Positions 18,558 to 26,932 of a stretch of DNA of 64,000 nucleotides are shown in pieces (position 1 is the first letter of the stretch; every line of letters starts with the position of its first letter). The stretch covers positions 186,001 to 250,000 of the forward strand of contig NZ_AUAO01000002.1 in the NCBI RefSeq assembly GCF_000428765.1. The letters run 5' to 3'. The position numbers and the translations under genes are program-made. Under the pieces are notes generated by a model, which made no database searches, was not told the origin of the DNA, and saw nothing but the letters and a program-made list of their open reading frames with translations. The stretch is from Brevundimonas aveniformis DSM 17977. GTDB lineage: Bacteria; Pseudomonadota; Alphaproteobacteria; Caulobacterales; Caulobacteraceae.

Positions 18558-20345
18558 TCAGGCCGGGATTGTGACCGAACCGCGGTTGGTCGCCTCGTGG
18601 CGGACCGCGCGTTCGAGCAGGACGGCGGCCACCCCGGCCCACCCGATCAGGACCGTGGCATAGGCCGTCTCCCACCAGCCGACATTCAGATCATTGACCG
18701 TGCCGGGCAGGACCAGGTGTTTGGTGAACAGGGTCAGGACCGCCATCACCGCAAAGGCGCTGATCAGAAAGGCTTTCAGGCGCGGAACGTCCCGGCGCTC
18801 GCGCAGGCCCCAGAGGATCAGCAACGGCGCGATCTGAATGCCCAGGCCCAGAGAAATCACCATGTGGCGTGGGTCTGGCCAGGGATAGAGGCTGGAGGCG
18901 GACAGGCCGTAGCCGGCCAGGAGGAAGGCGGCGGCGGTCATCAGGCCGGTGATCCGTGCGCCGGTCAGGGCCATGAGGGCCCAGCCGATGCCGATGCCGG
19001 TCAGGGCCGCCATGACGCCGGAGATGAATACCCCGACGTTGAAGATCTCGGGGTAGCGGGCATCGGCTCCACCCAGCTCGGACAGATACTGGCTGGCATG
19101 ATCAAAACCGGGGTAGGCCGCGACGGAGACGAGAAAGACGATCAGCACCAGCAAGGGGGCGGTGGCCCCGACCATCAGCAACCGGCGGCGTCCGGTGAAG
19201 GGCGCGGGTGGACGGGCCGGCGGGAAAGGCTTGAGGCCCCAGACCGGGCGCAGCCATCCGACACGACGCACGACTTCATAGATCAGCAGGCTGCCACCGA
19301 AGGTGATGATCCCCAGGATGGTGGCCTCAAGCAGCGGGGCCAGGCCCGCCGGTCGGATCAGCCACACGGCGACGACCAGAATGGTCTGGTGGGCCAGGTA
19401 CAGGGGGAAGACCGCGTCGGTCAGATAGCGCAGGACGGGACCGTCCTTCTGGCGAAGGTAGCGGCTGCCGTAGCCGAGGATGGTAGCGATGACGGCCCAC
19501 TGATAGGTCGCCTGGATGGCGAATTTGGCGGCGTCATAGGCGATGTTGTTGGGGAAATAGCCCGCCTGGAATACCAGCACCGGCAGCACGGCCAGGGCGA
19601 TAAACAGCGTCAGGCGACGGTAGTGTTCCAGCGCCTGCCAGAGCGGCTCATGACGGGCCAGAAGGAAGCCGAACAGGAAGGCCCCGAGCGACTGGGCATG
19701 GTTGTACCAGTCGCCGACCAGCGCGTTTGTGCTGCCGAAAAGGGGATAGAGCGTCAGGCGGATCGCCACCAGATAGAGCAAGGGCACCCAAACTACGCGC
19801 GCGCCCGCTACCAGAGGGGCCAGCCAGCCGGCCAATCGTTCGATCAGACCGGGCCTGAGCATCAGCAGGACGACGACCACGCTGTAGGCGGCGATGTAAT
19901 TGACGAACCAGAGATGGTTGAACGGCACGCCGTCCATCAAACCCTCGGGGCCGAACTCATGGCCGAGCCAGCCGAGGTAGTCCGCCCCCCACCAGCCGTT
20001 GTCCATGGCCTCAATCCACGACTGGATGGAGACAAGCAGCAGAACGCCCATCAACAGCGGCGGGCCAAGTCGCTCGAACCGGGCCTTGAGCACCTGTCCG
20101 GGGGTGCGCCGCGCGGTGAGGAAGCTCATGGCGGCACCCGACACCAGAAACAGCAGCGTCAGCCGCCACGGACCCGTCAGCGTCAGAAGCTGGGGCATCC
20201 AGGAGAGGCGGTGTTCCGACTGGACGTGCCAATCGTAGGGCGAATAGACGAGCGCCGTATGGAACAGGATCAACAGGCCGAACGCCATCACCCGGATCCA
20301 GTCCAGGTCAGCACGGCGTGCAGAAGGCGTGGCAGGTGTTGTCAC
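18558..20345 (-). CDS. Acyltransferase 3 (OpgC-like) fused to a DUF998 membrane domain
   Basis: 595 residues. Residues about 10-370 are an acyltransferase-3/OpgC-like membrane domain (DLDWIRVMAFGLLILFHTAL with the characteristic early His, then NHLWFVNYI). Residues about 388-585 match the DUF998 pattern (GFDHASQYLSELGG, then repeated helices). It sits upstream of opgH on the same strand, so decoration of periplasmic glucan or another envelope glycan with acyl groups is a reasonable inference. I do not recall this fusion as a standard architecture. A palindromic site lies 35 bp upstream of the start. Confidence 0.8.
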   Translation of the reverse strand: MTTPATPSARRADLDWIRVMAFGLLILFHTALVYSPYDWHVQSEHRLSWMPQLLTLTGPWRLTLLFLVSGAAMSFLTARRTPGQVLKARFERLGPPLLMGVLLLVSIQSWIEAMDNGWWGADYLGWLGHEFGPEGLMDGVPFNHLWFVNYIAAYSVVVVLLMLRPGLIERLAGWLAPLVAGARVVWVPLLYLVAIRLTLYPLFGSTNALVGDWYNHAQSLGAFLFGFLLARHEPLWQALEHYRRLTLFIALAVLPVLVFQAGYFPNNIAYDAAKFAIQATYQWAVIATILGYGSRYLRQKDGPVLRYLTDAVFPLYLAHQTILVVAVWLIRPAGLAPLLEATILGIITFGGSLLIYEVVRRVGWLRPVWGLKPFPPARPPAPFTGRRRLLMVGATAPLLVLIVFLVSVAAYPGFDHASQYLSELGGADARYPEIFNVGVFISGVMAALTGIGIGWALMALTGARITGLMTAAAFLLAGYGLSASSLYPWPDPRHMVISLGLGIQIAPLLILWGLRERRDVPRLKAFLISAFAVMAVLTLFTKHLVLPGTVNDLNVGWWETAYATVLIGWAGVAAVLLERAVRHEATNRGSVTIPA

Positions 20346-20379
20346 GGGCAGTCAGTCACGGGGAGGAGAAGGGCCTATG

Positions 20380-20395
20380 ATCACGGTTTCGTGAT
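20380..20395 (-). promoter_or_regulatory. Palindromic operator-like site upstream of the acyltransferase-DUF998 gene
   Basis: ATCACGGTTTCGTGAT, a perfect 6-4-6 palindrome, centred about 42 bp before the ATG. It matches the sites before opgH and wecB. Confidence 0.65.
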
Positions 20396-20477
20396 CCCGC
20401 GTCAATTGGCCTGTGTTTCCGGCCCCAATGTGGCGCGCGGTCCTGGGTTCAATCGACATTCAAAGAGCCATCGTTCC

Positions 20478-20596
20478 CGGCCTTGCGCCGGGACCCCATC
20501 ACCGCGTTGAGTCTCAAGTCGTGTTGATGTCGGAACAGCGGCAGTCGTTTGGTGGACGACCGCGGTGATGGGTGGCCGGGGCACGCCCGGCCATGA
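20478..20596. repeat. Composite palindromic intergenic element
   Basis: CCCATCACCGCG (20495-20506) is the exact reverse complement of CGCGGTGATGGG (20561-20572). Each arm is flanked by its own small GC hairpin (CCCGGCCTTGCGCCGGG on the left, GGCCGGGGCACGCCCGGCC on the right). This looks like a REP- or MITE-sized structured repeat between the NfrA-like gene and the acyltransferase gene. It fills most of the 300-base gap, and no gene is seen in it. Confidence 0.6.
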
Positions 20597-20645
20597 CCAA
20601 AGCATCTGTATTCAAAAGCACAATCGACCTGGATGCCGATTGAAC

Positions 20646-21851
20646 CTAGTAGCTGAGATTGACCCCGATGAAGGTCCCCTCGCCACGGGCATCGCCCGAG
20701 AGGCTGAACTGATAGCCCAGCACGAACTCGATCCACGAGGCCGGGGCCGCCTGGCCACGCTCGCGGAACCAATGACGCCAGGACACACCCGGACCAGCCC
20801 CGGCGGCGAATTCGTCGGCCAAGGCGCTGTCATAATAGCCCCGAACGGTCACAAACGGCGTCACGACATCGCGGTCGGTCGTGCGCCAGGCCCGACCCAG
20901 ACGGGCCTCGGCCACACCCAGGGTCTGTTCGGCATCGACCAGATGAGCCACGTCGCCATAGAGGCGCCAGGCGGGCCAGCTGGTGCGGTCAAAGCGCAGA
21001 TCGCTGCCATCCTCGGCCGACCAGGCGGCGCGCAGCATCCAGTCATCCCGCGCCAGATCGCCCAATGCGATCATGCGGCTGGCCTCAAGGATCAGATTGG
21101 TTTCGGACAGAGGTCGGTACCGGACCCCGACCCATCCCTGGGTGGTGTCGCCGCCGGTCGGACCGCCGACATCGGAGTCCAGGGTGGTGAACACCCGACC
21201 GAAGACATCCAGCGTGCGACCGTTGTTGTAGCCACCAATGCGGCGATAGACCTCGCCACCGGCCTGAACCACGGTGTCGGCCCCGACGATCCCCGACGAG
21301 GTGGTCGAGGTCGAGCCGTAGGACACCGAAGCGGACGCGCCCCAGACCCGCTGAAGCGTTTCAATCTCCCGGCGGATCTCGAACCGACGCTGATCGTCGA
21401 AGGCGGGATCGGTCGGCCAGGTGTCGAGGCCGCGTTCGAACCAGTAGATGGCGGTGGCGTCATCGCCGATGCGCCGCGCGCTGTAGCCGGCATTCAGGGC
21501 CGTGGCCCCCGACAGGGGTGTCTGGGCGTCGGCCTGACGAAAGGCGGCCTGGGCCTCGGCGTCGCGCCCGACGGACACCGCGATATTGGCGGCATCAAGC
21601 GGGGCCGGCCCCGGCAGGATACCGGCGGCCCAATCGGCGTCGAAGGCGGCCCGCGCCTCATCGATCCGGCCCTGTTCGACCAGGTTGAGGATGTTGAGCC
21701 GCGAGGCATAGGCGCGGCTGTCGGCGTCCTGAACTGTGGCCGAGGCATCGCTGGCCTGGTCGACGGCGGCGTCCGCAGTCTGGGCCAGGGCGGGGCCTCC
21801 GACGACCAGGGCTGTGACCAGGCCAAGAGGGGCAATCAGACGATGGCGCAT
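20646..21851 (-). CDS. NfrA-like C-terminal domain outer-membrane protein
   Basis: 401 residues with a signal peptide (LVTALVVGGPALAQ). Residues about 40-170 are TPR-like helices. Residues about 175-401 match the C-terminal domain of phage N4 adsorption protein A: EVYRRIGG, DVFGRVFTTLDSD, GGDTTQGWVGVRY, then alternating strands ending in an aromatic residue (GVNLSY), as in outer-membrane barrels. E. coli NfrA is about 990 residues, so this is a shortened version. It sits at the 3' end of a wecB-nfrB-TPR operon and is probably the outer-membrane exporter. Confidence 0.82.
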   Translation of the reverse strand: MRHRLIAPLGLVTALVVGGPALAQTADAAVDQASDASATVQDADSRAYASRLNILNLVEQGRIDEARAAFDADWAAGILPGPAPLDAANIAVSVGRDAEAQAAFRQADAQTPLSGATALNAGYSARRIGDDATAIYWFERGLDTWPTDPAFDDQRRFEIRREIETLQRVWGASASVSYGSTSTTSSGIVGADTVVQAGGEVYRRIGGYNNGRTLDVFGRVFTTLDSDVGGPTGGDTTQGWVGVRYRPLSETNLILEASRMIALGDLARDDWMLRAAWSAEDGSDLRFDRTSWPAWRLYGDVAHLVDAEQTLGVAEARLGRAWRTTDRDVVTPFVTVRGYYDSALADEFAAGAGPGVSWRHWFRERGQAAPASWIEFVLGYQFSLSGDARGEGTFIGVNLSY

Positions 21852-21880
21852 GGGATTGTCCTTGTACGGAATGGCGGGGC

Positions 21881-22648
21881 TCAGGAGCCGTAGGTTTGTT
21901 GTTGGACGAAGGCCTGGATCTGGGCCCGCTGTTCCGAGCCGACATCAGCGGGCCAGTCGGCCAGGGCGCGGCTGAAGTAGGAGGTCGCCCAGTCTTCGAG
22001 CCCCAGACGCTGAGCGGCATAGCCGGCGTCGAGCGCGGCGCGGCCCGGCAAGGCGGCGTAACGCTGCGCGTCTTCAAAGGCCCACAGGGCCTGGGCATCG
22101 CGACCGACGGCCAGGGCGACATTGGCGGTGTCGAGGGAATCGTAGCCTTGCAGGAACTGTCCGGCCCAGGCGTGGTCAAAGACCCGCGCAGCCTCCTCGC
22201 GACGATTGGCCTGAAGCAGGGACAGGACCGCAGCGCGCGACAGATAGGCCCGCGATTCCGGGCCCTCGGCGAGATCCGCCGCGGACAGGAAGGCCTGGGC
22301 GGCCAGTTCGGGCTCATCGCTGTCCCAGGCGGCCTGGGCCAGCCGGGTCTGGATGCGATAGTCCCGCTCGTCACGCAGGGGCACCAGCACCTCCAGGGTC
22401 TCGCTCGGACGGCCCGCGAGGGTCAGGGAATCCGCCAGCAGCAGCCGGTAGTCGAGGTTGGACGGGTCTTCCTCGACGGCCCGCAAAGACGAAGTGACGG
22501 CCGCCTCCGCATTGCCGGAGGTGTAGTGGGCATAGGCCTGGGCGGCGGCTTGCGACGACGGATCGAAATCAACCGAAGCAATGGCCGGCGCATAGGACAG
22601 AACCGCGGCGGCGGCGGTCATTCCGATCAGATGGGCGGGACCACTCAT
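21881..22648 (-). CDS. Periplasmic TPR protein, NfrA N-terminal-like
   Basis: 255 residues with an N-terminal signal/anchor (MTAAAAVLSYAPAIAS) and TPR-like helical pairs. Its last about 110 residues parallel the N-terminal half of the downstream NfrA-like protein: DTANVALAVGRDAQA against DAANIAVSVGRDAEA, and ALDAGYAAQRLG against ALNAGYSARRIG. It therefore looks like the missing periplasmic part of a split NfrA. It lies between nfrB and the barrel protein with gaps of 44 and 29 bases, so it is co-transcribed. Confidence 0.8.
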   Translation of the reverse strand: MSGPAHLIGMTAAAAVLSYAPAIASVDFDPSSQAAAQAYAHYTSGNAEAAVTSSLRAVEEDPSNLDYRLLLADSLTLAGRPSETLEVLVPLRDERDYRIQTRLAQAAWDSDEPELAAQAFLSAADLAEGPESRAYLSRAAVLSLLQANRREEAARVFDHAWAGQFLQGYDSLDTANVALAVGRDAQALWAFEDAQRYAALPGRAALDAGYAAQRLGLEDWATSYFSRALADWPADVGSEQRAQIQAFVQQQTYGS

Positions 22649-22692
22649 GGACGGGCTCCTCTCTGGAAATTAAACGATGACACGGACACGGG

Positions 22693-25005
22693 CTAACTCA
22701 CAGTGTGAAATTCGTCGGCGGGTGCCTCGGCCAGGGCGCGCGCCAGGGCCTCATTGACCCATCCGGCGGACTTCTGGCGCTGCAGGGCGGCATCGACGGC
22801 GGCGCTGGTGGCGAGGTTCATCGACACCAGGGTTTCCCCAAGATGGCGACCGTTGCGGCGGGCCGCGGACAGGGCCGTCTGGAGGTCGGCATGGCTGATG
22901 ACGCCTTCACGGACCAGCAGATCGCCCAGGCGGACATAGCCGGCGCGCACCGAGCGCCAGAGCAGGGCCTCACGCGAGGCGTCAATATCCCCGTTGCGAC
23001 GCATCTGGCTGAGCCGGCTACGAACCTGGGTGAAGGGGTCCTGGCTCCAGGCGAACCGCAGGGCAAAGGCCACGTCCGAGAGCGGCGCGAACAGAACTCG
23101 CACCCCCTTGACGCCGCGTCGACCGATCAGGCGCTCCATTTCCTGACGCAGGGCGGGCGGCATCGGCTCGGCCACAGCCACGTCGAGCGAGCCCCCCTGA
23201 CGGCGGAGCGGCACCGCCCCGAAGCGACGCGCTTCGTCGACGGTCAGCAGGTTGCGCACGTCCGGCTCGATCTGGAAGGGATCGAACATGGAGGCATAGG
23301 TTTCGCCGTGTTCGGCGAAGGCCTCGGCCAGGTGCTCGTCGTCAGTAGCCCCCAGATCGAGCAGCATCAGGCCCAGCGGACGGTAGAGATTCCTCTGGGC
23401 GGCGAGCGCGCGGTTCAGGTCCTCTTCGGACAGGGCGTTCCAGAAGCGCAGGGTTTCGCCCAGGCGGCCTGAGCCCTGCTGAAGCTCAGACAGTGAGGGA
23501 TAGGCGTGCTGGGTCTTGTCCCAGGCGATCGGGCGGCCGGTGATCAGGTGGCCCAGATACTGACGGCTGGCCCGCCAGAAGGAGCCGAACGAGATCAGGT
23601 TGGACACGACGATGCGGATCGGCGTCAGCGGCACATGGGCAATGCCATGGTTGATGCCGGTGAACCAGGCCCGGTGAATGATCCGGTTGACCAGGAAGAA
23701 GAAGTTGATCGAGACGATCAGCCATACCCAGTCGTGTTCGATCACGGGCGGCAGGTCGACGACCTCGGGCCAGAACAGCTTGAGGCCCCAGTAGCCGAGC
23801 ACCTGCACGACGATGAAGTAGCCGAACATCCCGGTCGGGGCCGTGAACAGCGTCTTGCGGTCGCGGAACAGGTAGTAGCGGTTGACCAGCGAGCCGAACC
23901 AGCCGAGCTGGGCCCAGCCCATGATCGAGATGCCGAGCATCCAGCGCGCCTTCTGGCGGACCGAGGTGGAGAACTTGTCGGGGAAGAACTCCTTGGTCGC
24001 GACCAGTTCGCGCGGATAGTGGGTGACCTTGCCCTTGCGGAACCAGGCCTTGCGCTCGCGCTTGATGCGGGCGTGGTAGCGAACGAATTCCGAAGGGAAA
24101 CCCATCGAGGCCAGGCGATGGCCGACATCATAGTCTTCGGTCAGGCTGTCGGTGTTGAAGGGCAGGCCGTTCTTCTCGCGCACCAGGGCCAGCATGGCCG
24201 CCCGATGGAAGGCCGTGGCGACACCGGCGGACGGCGTCATGCGCGTCAGGGCAGAGCGAACCGGCAGGTCCTTGGTGTGGAACTCGGCGAACTCGTCCAT
24301 GTAGTGGCAGGCCACCAGGCGGTTCCACGGACGCTGCATCGACAGCACCGGCATCTGGATCATGGCGGCCTCGTCGATGAACCAGTTCACCGTCTTGAGG
24401 CCGTAGGGATGCACCACGTCCTCGGCATCGTGCATGAGGAAGACGTCGAAGCGTTCGCCCGTGCGCTCTTCGTGCAGCAGGATGTTCTGGACCAGCCAGT
24501 TCAGGCAGTCAGCCTTGGATGTCGGGCCGTCATGCGGCACCTCGGCCCTGTGGACGTTGGGGAACCTGCGGCGGATCTTTTCGACCTCGCGGCGGGTGTC
24601 GGCATCGTTGGCGTAGACCCCGACAAAGATGTCGAAGGGGCCATAGTCAAAGGACTTGTTGGTGTTCGCCACCATGTTGGCGATGACATCGGATTCCTGC
24701 CAGGCAGGCACCATGATGGCGATACGCTTCTGGGGGTGACGGTCGAGCCATTTCTGAGGCGGCGGTCGATCCCAGAAGGTGAAGAAGCGCACGATCAGCC
24801 GCGTCCAGTAGGCCAGGTCGATGAACAGGTCGTCGATCGACGAGATCAGGATCAGGACAGCCGACACCATGATCGACCACTGGATGAAGCCCCAGTAGGC
24901 GGTGAGCCAGCCGACCGCAGCCTCGCCGGTGACGCCGTGCGCCGCCAGCCAGGTGGTACTGTCGGTCCAGACCGTCTGGACGTCTTGAACGATTGAGGGT
25001 TCCAT
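22693..25005 (-). CDS. nfrB: NfrB-like GT2 glycosyltransferase with two MshEN c-di-GMP modules
   Basis: 770 residues. A membrane helix (about 37-60) precedes a GT2 domain (about 90-360) with DAED at 193-196, EDYDVGHR at 290-297 and RQKARW at 350-355; more membrane helices follow to about 480. The tail has two MshEN units. Unit 1 (514-566) and unit 2 (692-744) each contain two 24-residue motifs starting RLG or xLG, separated by exactly five residues, the published MshEN layout for c-di-GMP binding. In E. coli, NfrB is the c-di-GMP-activated transferase of a ManNAc-containing polysaccharide that phage N4 uses as receptor. Adjacent wecB supports the same sugar here. Confidence 0.88.
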   Translation of the reverse strand: MEPSIVQDVQTVWTDSTTWLAAHGVTGEAAVGWLTAYWGFIQWSIMVSAVLILISSIDDLFIDLAYWTRLIVRFFTFWDRPPPQKWLDRHPQKRIAIMVPAWQESDVIANMVANTNKSFDYGPFDIFVGVYANDADTRREVEKIRRRFPNVHRAEVPHDGPTSKADCLNWLVQNILLHEERTGERFDVFLMHDAEDVVHPYGLKTVNWFIDEAAMIQMPVLSMQRPWNRLVACHYMDEFAEFHTKDLPVRSALTRMTPSAGVATAFHRAAMLALVREKNGLPFNTDSLTEDYDVGHRLASMGFPSEFVRYHARIKRERKAWFRKGKVTHYPRELVATKEFFPDKFSTSVRQKARWMLGISIMGWAQLGWFGSLVNRYYLFRDRKTLFTAPTGMFGYFIVVQVLGYWGLKLFWPEVVDLPPVIEHDWVWLIVSINFFFLVNRIIHRAWFTGINHGIAHVPLTPIRIVVSNLISFGSFWRASRQYLGHLITGRPIAWDKTQHAYPSLSELQQGSGRLGETLRFWNALSEEDLNRALAAQRNLYRPLGLMLLDLGATDDEHLAEAFAEHGETYASMFDPFQIEPDVRNLLTVDEARRFGAVPLRRQGGSLDVAVAEPMPPALRQEMERLIGRRGVKGVRVLFAPLSDVAFALRFAWSQDPFTQVRSRLSQMRRNGDIDASREALLWRSVRAGYVRLGDLLVREGVISHADLQTALSAARRNGRHLGETLVSMNLATSAAVDAALQRQKSAGWVNEALARALAEAPADEFHTVS

Positions 25006-25010
25006 CGCGA

Positions 25011-26135
25011 TCAGACCGCCGCCCGGATCTGGGCGAAGTCATGCTGGGATAGCGGGGCGCTCTGGAGCACATCGACGATGCGGCGGGCCGCGTGGCCGTC
25101 CCCGAAGGGCGAGACGGTGCGAACCATCTGCTGACGTTCGGCCTCGTTCAGAAGCAGGCGCGTCGAGGTCTGGAGCACGACGTCGGGGTCGACGCCGACC
25201 AGCCGGGCCACGCCGGCCTCAACGGCCTCCATACGCTCGGTCGATTCCCGCAGGACCAGGACCGGCACGCCAAACGAGGGGGCCTCTTCCTGCACGCCGC
25301 CGGAATCCGACAGGATCAGGGTGGCGCTCTTGAGGAAGGAGATAAAGGACAGATAGTCCAAGGGACCTACGATACGGATACGCGACTGTTCGCCCAGATA
25401 GGCGAAGACGCGCTGGCGCAGGAGCGGATTCGCGTGGGCCACGAAGACGATCTCGATGTCGTCGATGTGATCGCGCAGGCGAACCAGGGTCGACAGGATG
25501 CGGTCCAGCGACCCCTCCCAGTTTTCCCGGCGGTGCATGGTGACCAGAACCCGGCGCAGACCGTTGGTCAGAGGCTCGGGACGGACCCGGTCGCCGGTCA
25601 GGCGCACGCTGTCGATGCCGGTGTTGCCGGTGACATGGACCTTGGACGGCGCGACGCCGGTGCGGATCAGGTTGGAGGCGGCCGCCTGGGTCGGGGCGAA
25701 ATGCAGGCTGGCCAGTTGGCCGACCACACAGCGCCATCCCTCTTCGGGGAACGGACGATCCAGGTCGAAGGTGCGAAGGCCCGCTTCGACATGGCCGATC
25801 GGGATGCGGCGCGCGAAGGCGGCCATGGCCCCGGCCGCCGTGGTCGAGGTGTCACCCTGAACCAGAACGAAATCGGGATCGAGGATGCCGAAGGCCCCAT
25901 CGAGGCGGTCCATGACCTCGGCGAAACGCCCGCCGAGGGACCGATCAGGTGAGGGCGGGGCCAGCACCAGGTCAGGCTGGACACCCATGACCTCAAGGGT
26001 CTGGCTGTTCAGGCTGGATTGCTGCTCGGTGGAAATCCATACGGGCTCGAAGCCTTGGCGTTCCATGAGCGCGGCACGCACAGGTGCCAGCTTGATGACC
26101 TCCGGCCGGGTTCCGGCCACGATGGCGACTTTCAC
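25011..26135 (-). CDS. wecB: UDP-N-acetylglucosamine 2-epimerase (non-hydrolysing)
   Basis: 374 residues from a GTG at 26135 (MKVAIVAGTRPEVIKLAP), preceded by AAGGGGG at good spacing. The frame continues to 26258, but the extra 41 residues are unlike the family and would overlap an operator-like palindrome. The GTRPE motif near residue 8 and HVEAGLRT identify WecB/MnaA, which interconverts UDP-GlcNAc and UDP-ManNAc in the cytoplasm. It ends five bases before nfrB, so it should supply UDP-ManNAc to the NfrB-like transferase. First gene of the operon. Confidence 0.93.
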   Translation of the reverse strand: MKVAIVAGTRPEVIKLAPVRAALMERQGFEPVWISTEQQSSLNSQTLEVMGVQPDLVLAPPSPDRSLGGRFAEVMDRLDGAFGILDPDFVLVQGDTSTTAAGAMAAFARRIPIGHVEAGLRTFDLDRPFPEEGWRCVVGQLASLHFAPTQAAASNLIRTGVAPSKVHVTGNTGIDSVRLTGDRVRPEPLTNGLRRVLVTMHRRENWEGSLDRILSTLVRLRDHIDDIEIVFVAHANPLLRQRVFAYLGEQSRIRIVGPLDYLSFISFLKSATLILSDSGGVQEEAPSFGVPVLVLRESTERMEAVEAGVARLVGVDPDVVLQTSTRLLLNEAERQQMVRTVSPFGDGHAARRIVDVLQSAPLSQHDFAQIRAAV

Positions 26136-26491
26136 GTCAACCCCCTTGGGAAGACGGGAGAGGCCACCCCCCTGGCGGACCCTGACCGTCTTGACGTGAC
26201 CGTTTGACGCACCCGGCATGGACTGAACCTGATTACTCTGTTGTCTGGCGTTCATCACGAAGGCGTGATCGCCCGATACGATGCCTTATGAGGGATTTTC
26301 ACGATTTCGTGAGGGGCTGACGCCCGTGGAGTCAGGAAGAGTCAGCCTGATGGCGCAACTTCCGGGTGCTTCAACCGGCTTCGAGGCGGTAAGCGACCTT
26401 GTCGTTATGTCTAGGGTGCTTGACAAGTGTTCATCTTCACACCTACAGATGCCGCATCGTCCTCAATAAATCGTTCGTGGTGAGGTCCGCT
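26136..26491. other. Divergent intergenic region between wecB and the membrane/XRE pair
   Basis: About 350 bases with no convincing gene. It holds two palindromic operator-like sites (26254-26269 and 26299-26312), the likely wecB operon promoter leftward and a promoter for the membrane-XRE pair rightward. Confidence 0.6.
26254..26312 (-). promoter_or_regulatory. Two palindromic operator-like sites upstream of the wecB-nfrB operon
   Basis: Bases 26254-26269 read ATCACGAAGGCGTGAT, a perfect 6-4-6 palindrome. Bases 26299-26312 read TCACGATTTCGTGA, a perfect 6-2-6 palindrome. Their starts are about 44 bp apart. They match the sites before opgH and the acyltransferase gene. Confidence 0.68.
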
Positions 26492-26932
26492 GTGGCGGCA
26501 AAACAGATTGCACCCTGGCGCTGGCTCGTTGCCCTGCTGGGTCTGTCGCTCGGCCTGGGAGCCACCGTCGGCATCTATGCGGCCATGTCGCGCGAGGCGT
26601 CTGTCGGGAGTCTGATCCTGATGGGCCTGGTCGTTGCGGGGCTGATGGCCGTGGGGGTGTGGCTGGTTGCCATGTATTGGCGTCGCCTCGATGAGGCGGC
26701 TCGGGAGGCTCACAAATGGGCCTGGTTCTGGGGCGGCAATGTCGCGCTGTTGCCGCTGATCGTGGGGTTGTTCTTCCTGCTTGAGCGTCCTGACCTTCAG
26801 GTGCCGTTGTGGCCGGGTCTGCATGCGGGTCCGGCCGGCTATGTGGCCACCGGCGGCTTCATCGTCGTCTTCACCCTGTTGATCGGTTACAGCCTGGCCT
26901 GGCTGTACTGGTGGCTGTGGAAGAGCCGCTAG
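26492..26932 (+). CDS. Small membrane protein paired with an XRE regulator
   Basis: 146 residues from a GTG preceded by GAGG at six bases. Four hydrophobic segments: about 10-33, 38-58, 75-93 and 115-138. No catalytic motif. The stop codon TAG is directly followed by the ATG of an XRE-family regulator. Paired membrane protein/HTH genes of this kind are common, the membrane protein often being annotated as DUF-type; its role is unknown. The frame extends upstream to 26399 without a good ribosome site. Confidence 0.7.
   Translation: MAAKQIAPWRWLVALLGLSLGLGATVGIYAAMSREASVGSLILMGLVVAGLMAVGVWLVAMYWRRLDEAAREAHKWAWFWGGNVALLPLIVGLFFLLERPDLQVPLWPGLHAGPAGYVATGGFIVVFTLLIGYSLAWLYWWLWKSR

Noticed and set aside
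18597..20510. 637-codon plus-strand frame over the acyltransferase gene
   Set aside because: Shadow of the opposite-strand gene with typical Gly/Gln/Asp/His bias and no ribosome site or motif.
23506..24996. 496-codon plus-strand frame over nfrB
   Set aside because: Antisense to a gene with clear glycosyltransferase and MshEN motifs; composition is that of a shadow frame.
25011..26258. Long version of WecB starting at 26258
   Set aside because: The first 41 residues do not resemble the family, the start codon would overlap an operator-like palindrome, and a GTG with a good ribosome site lies at 26135.
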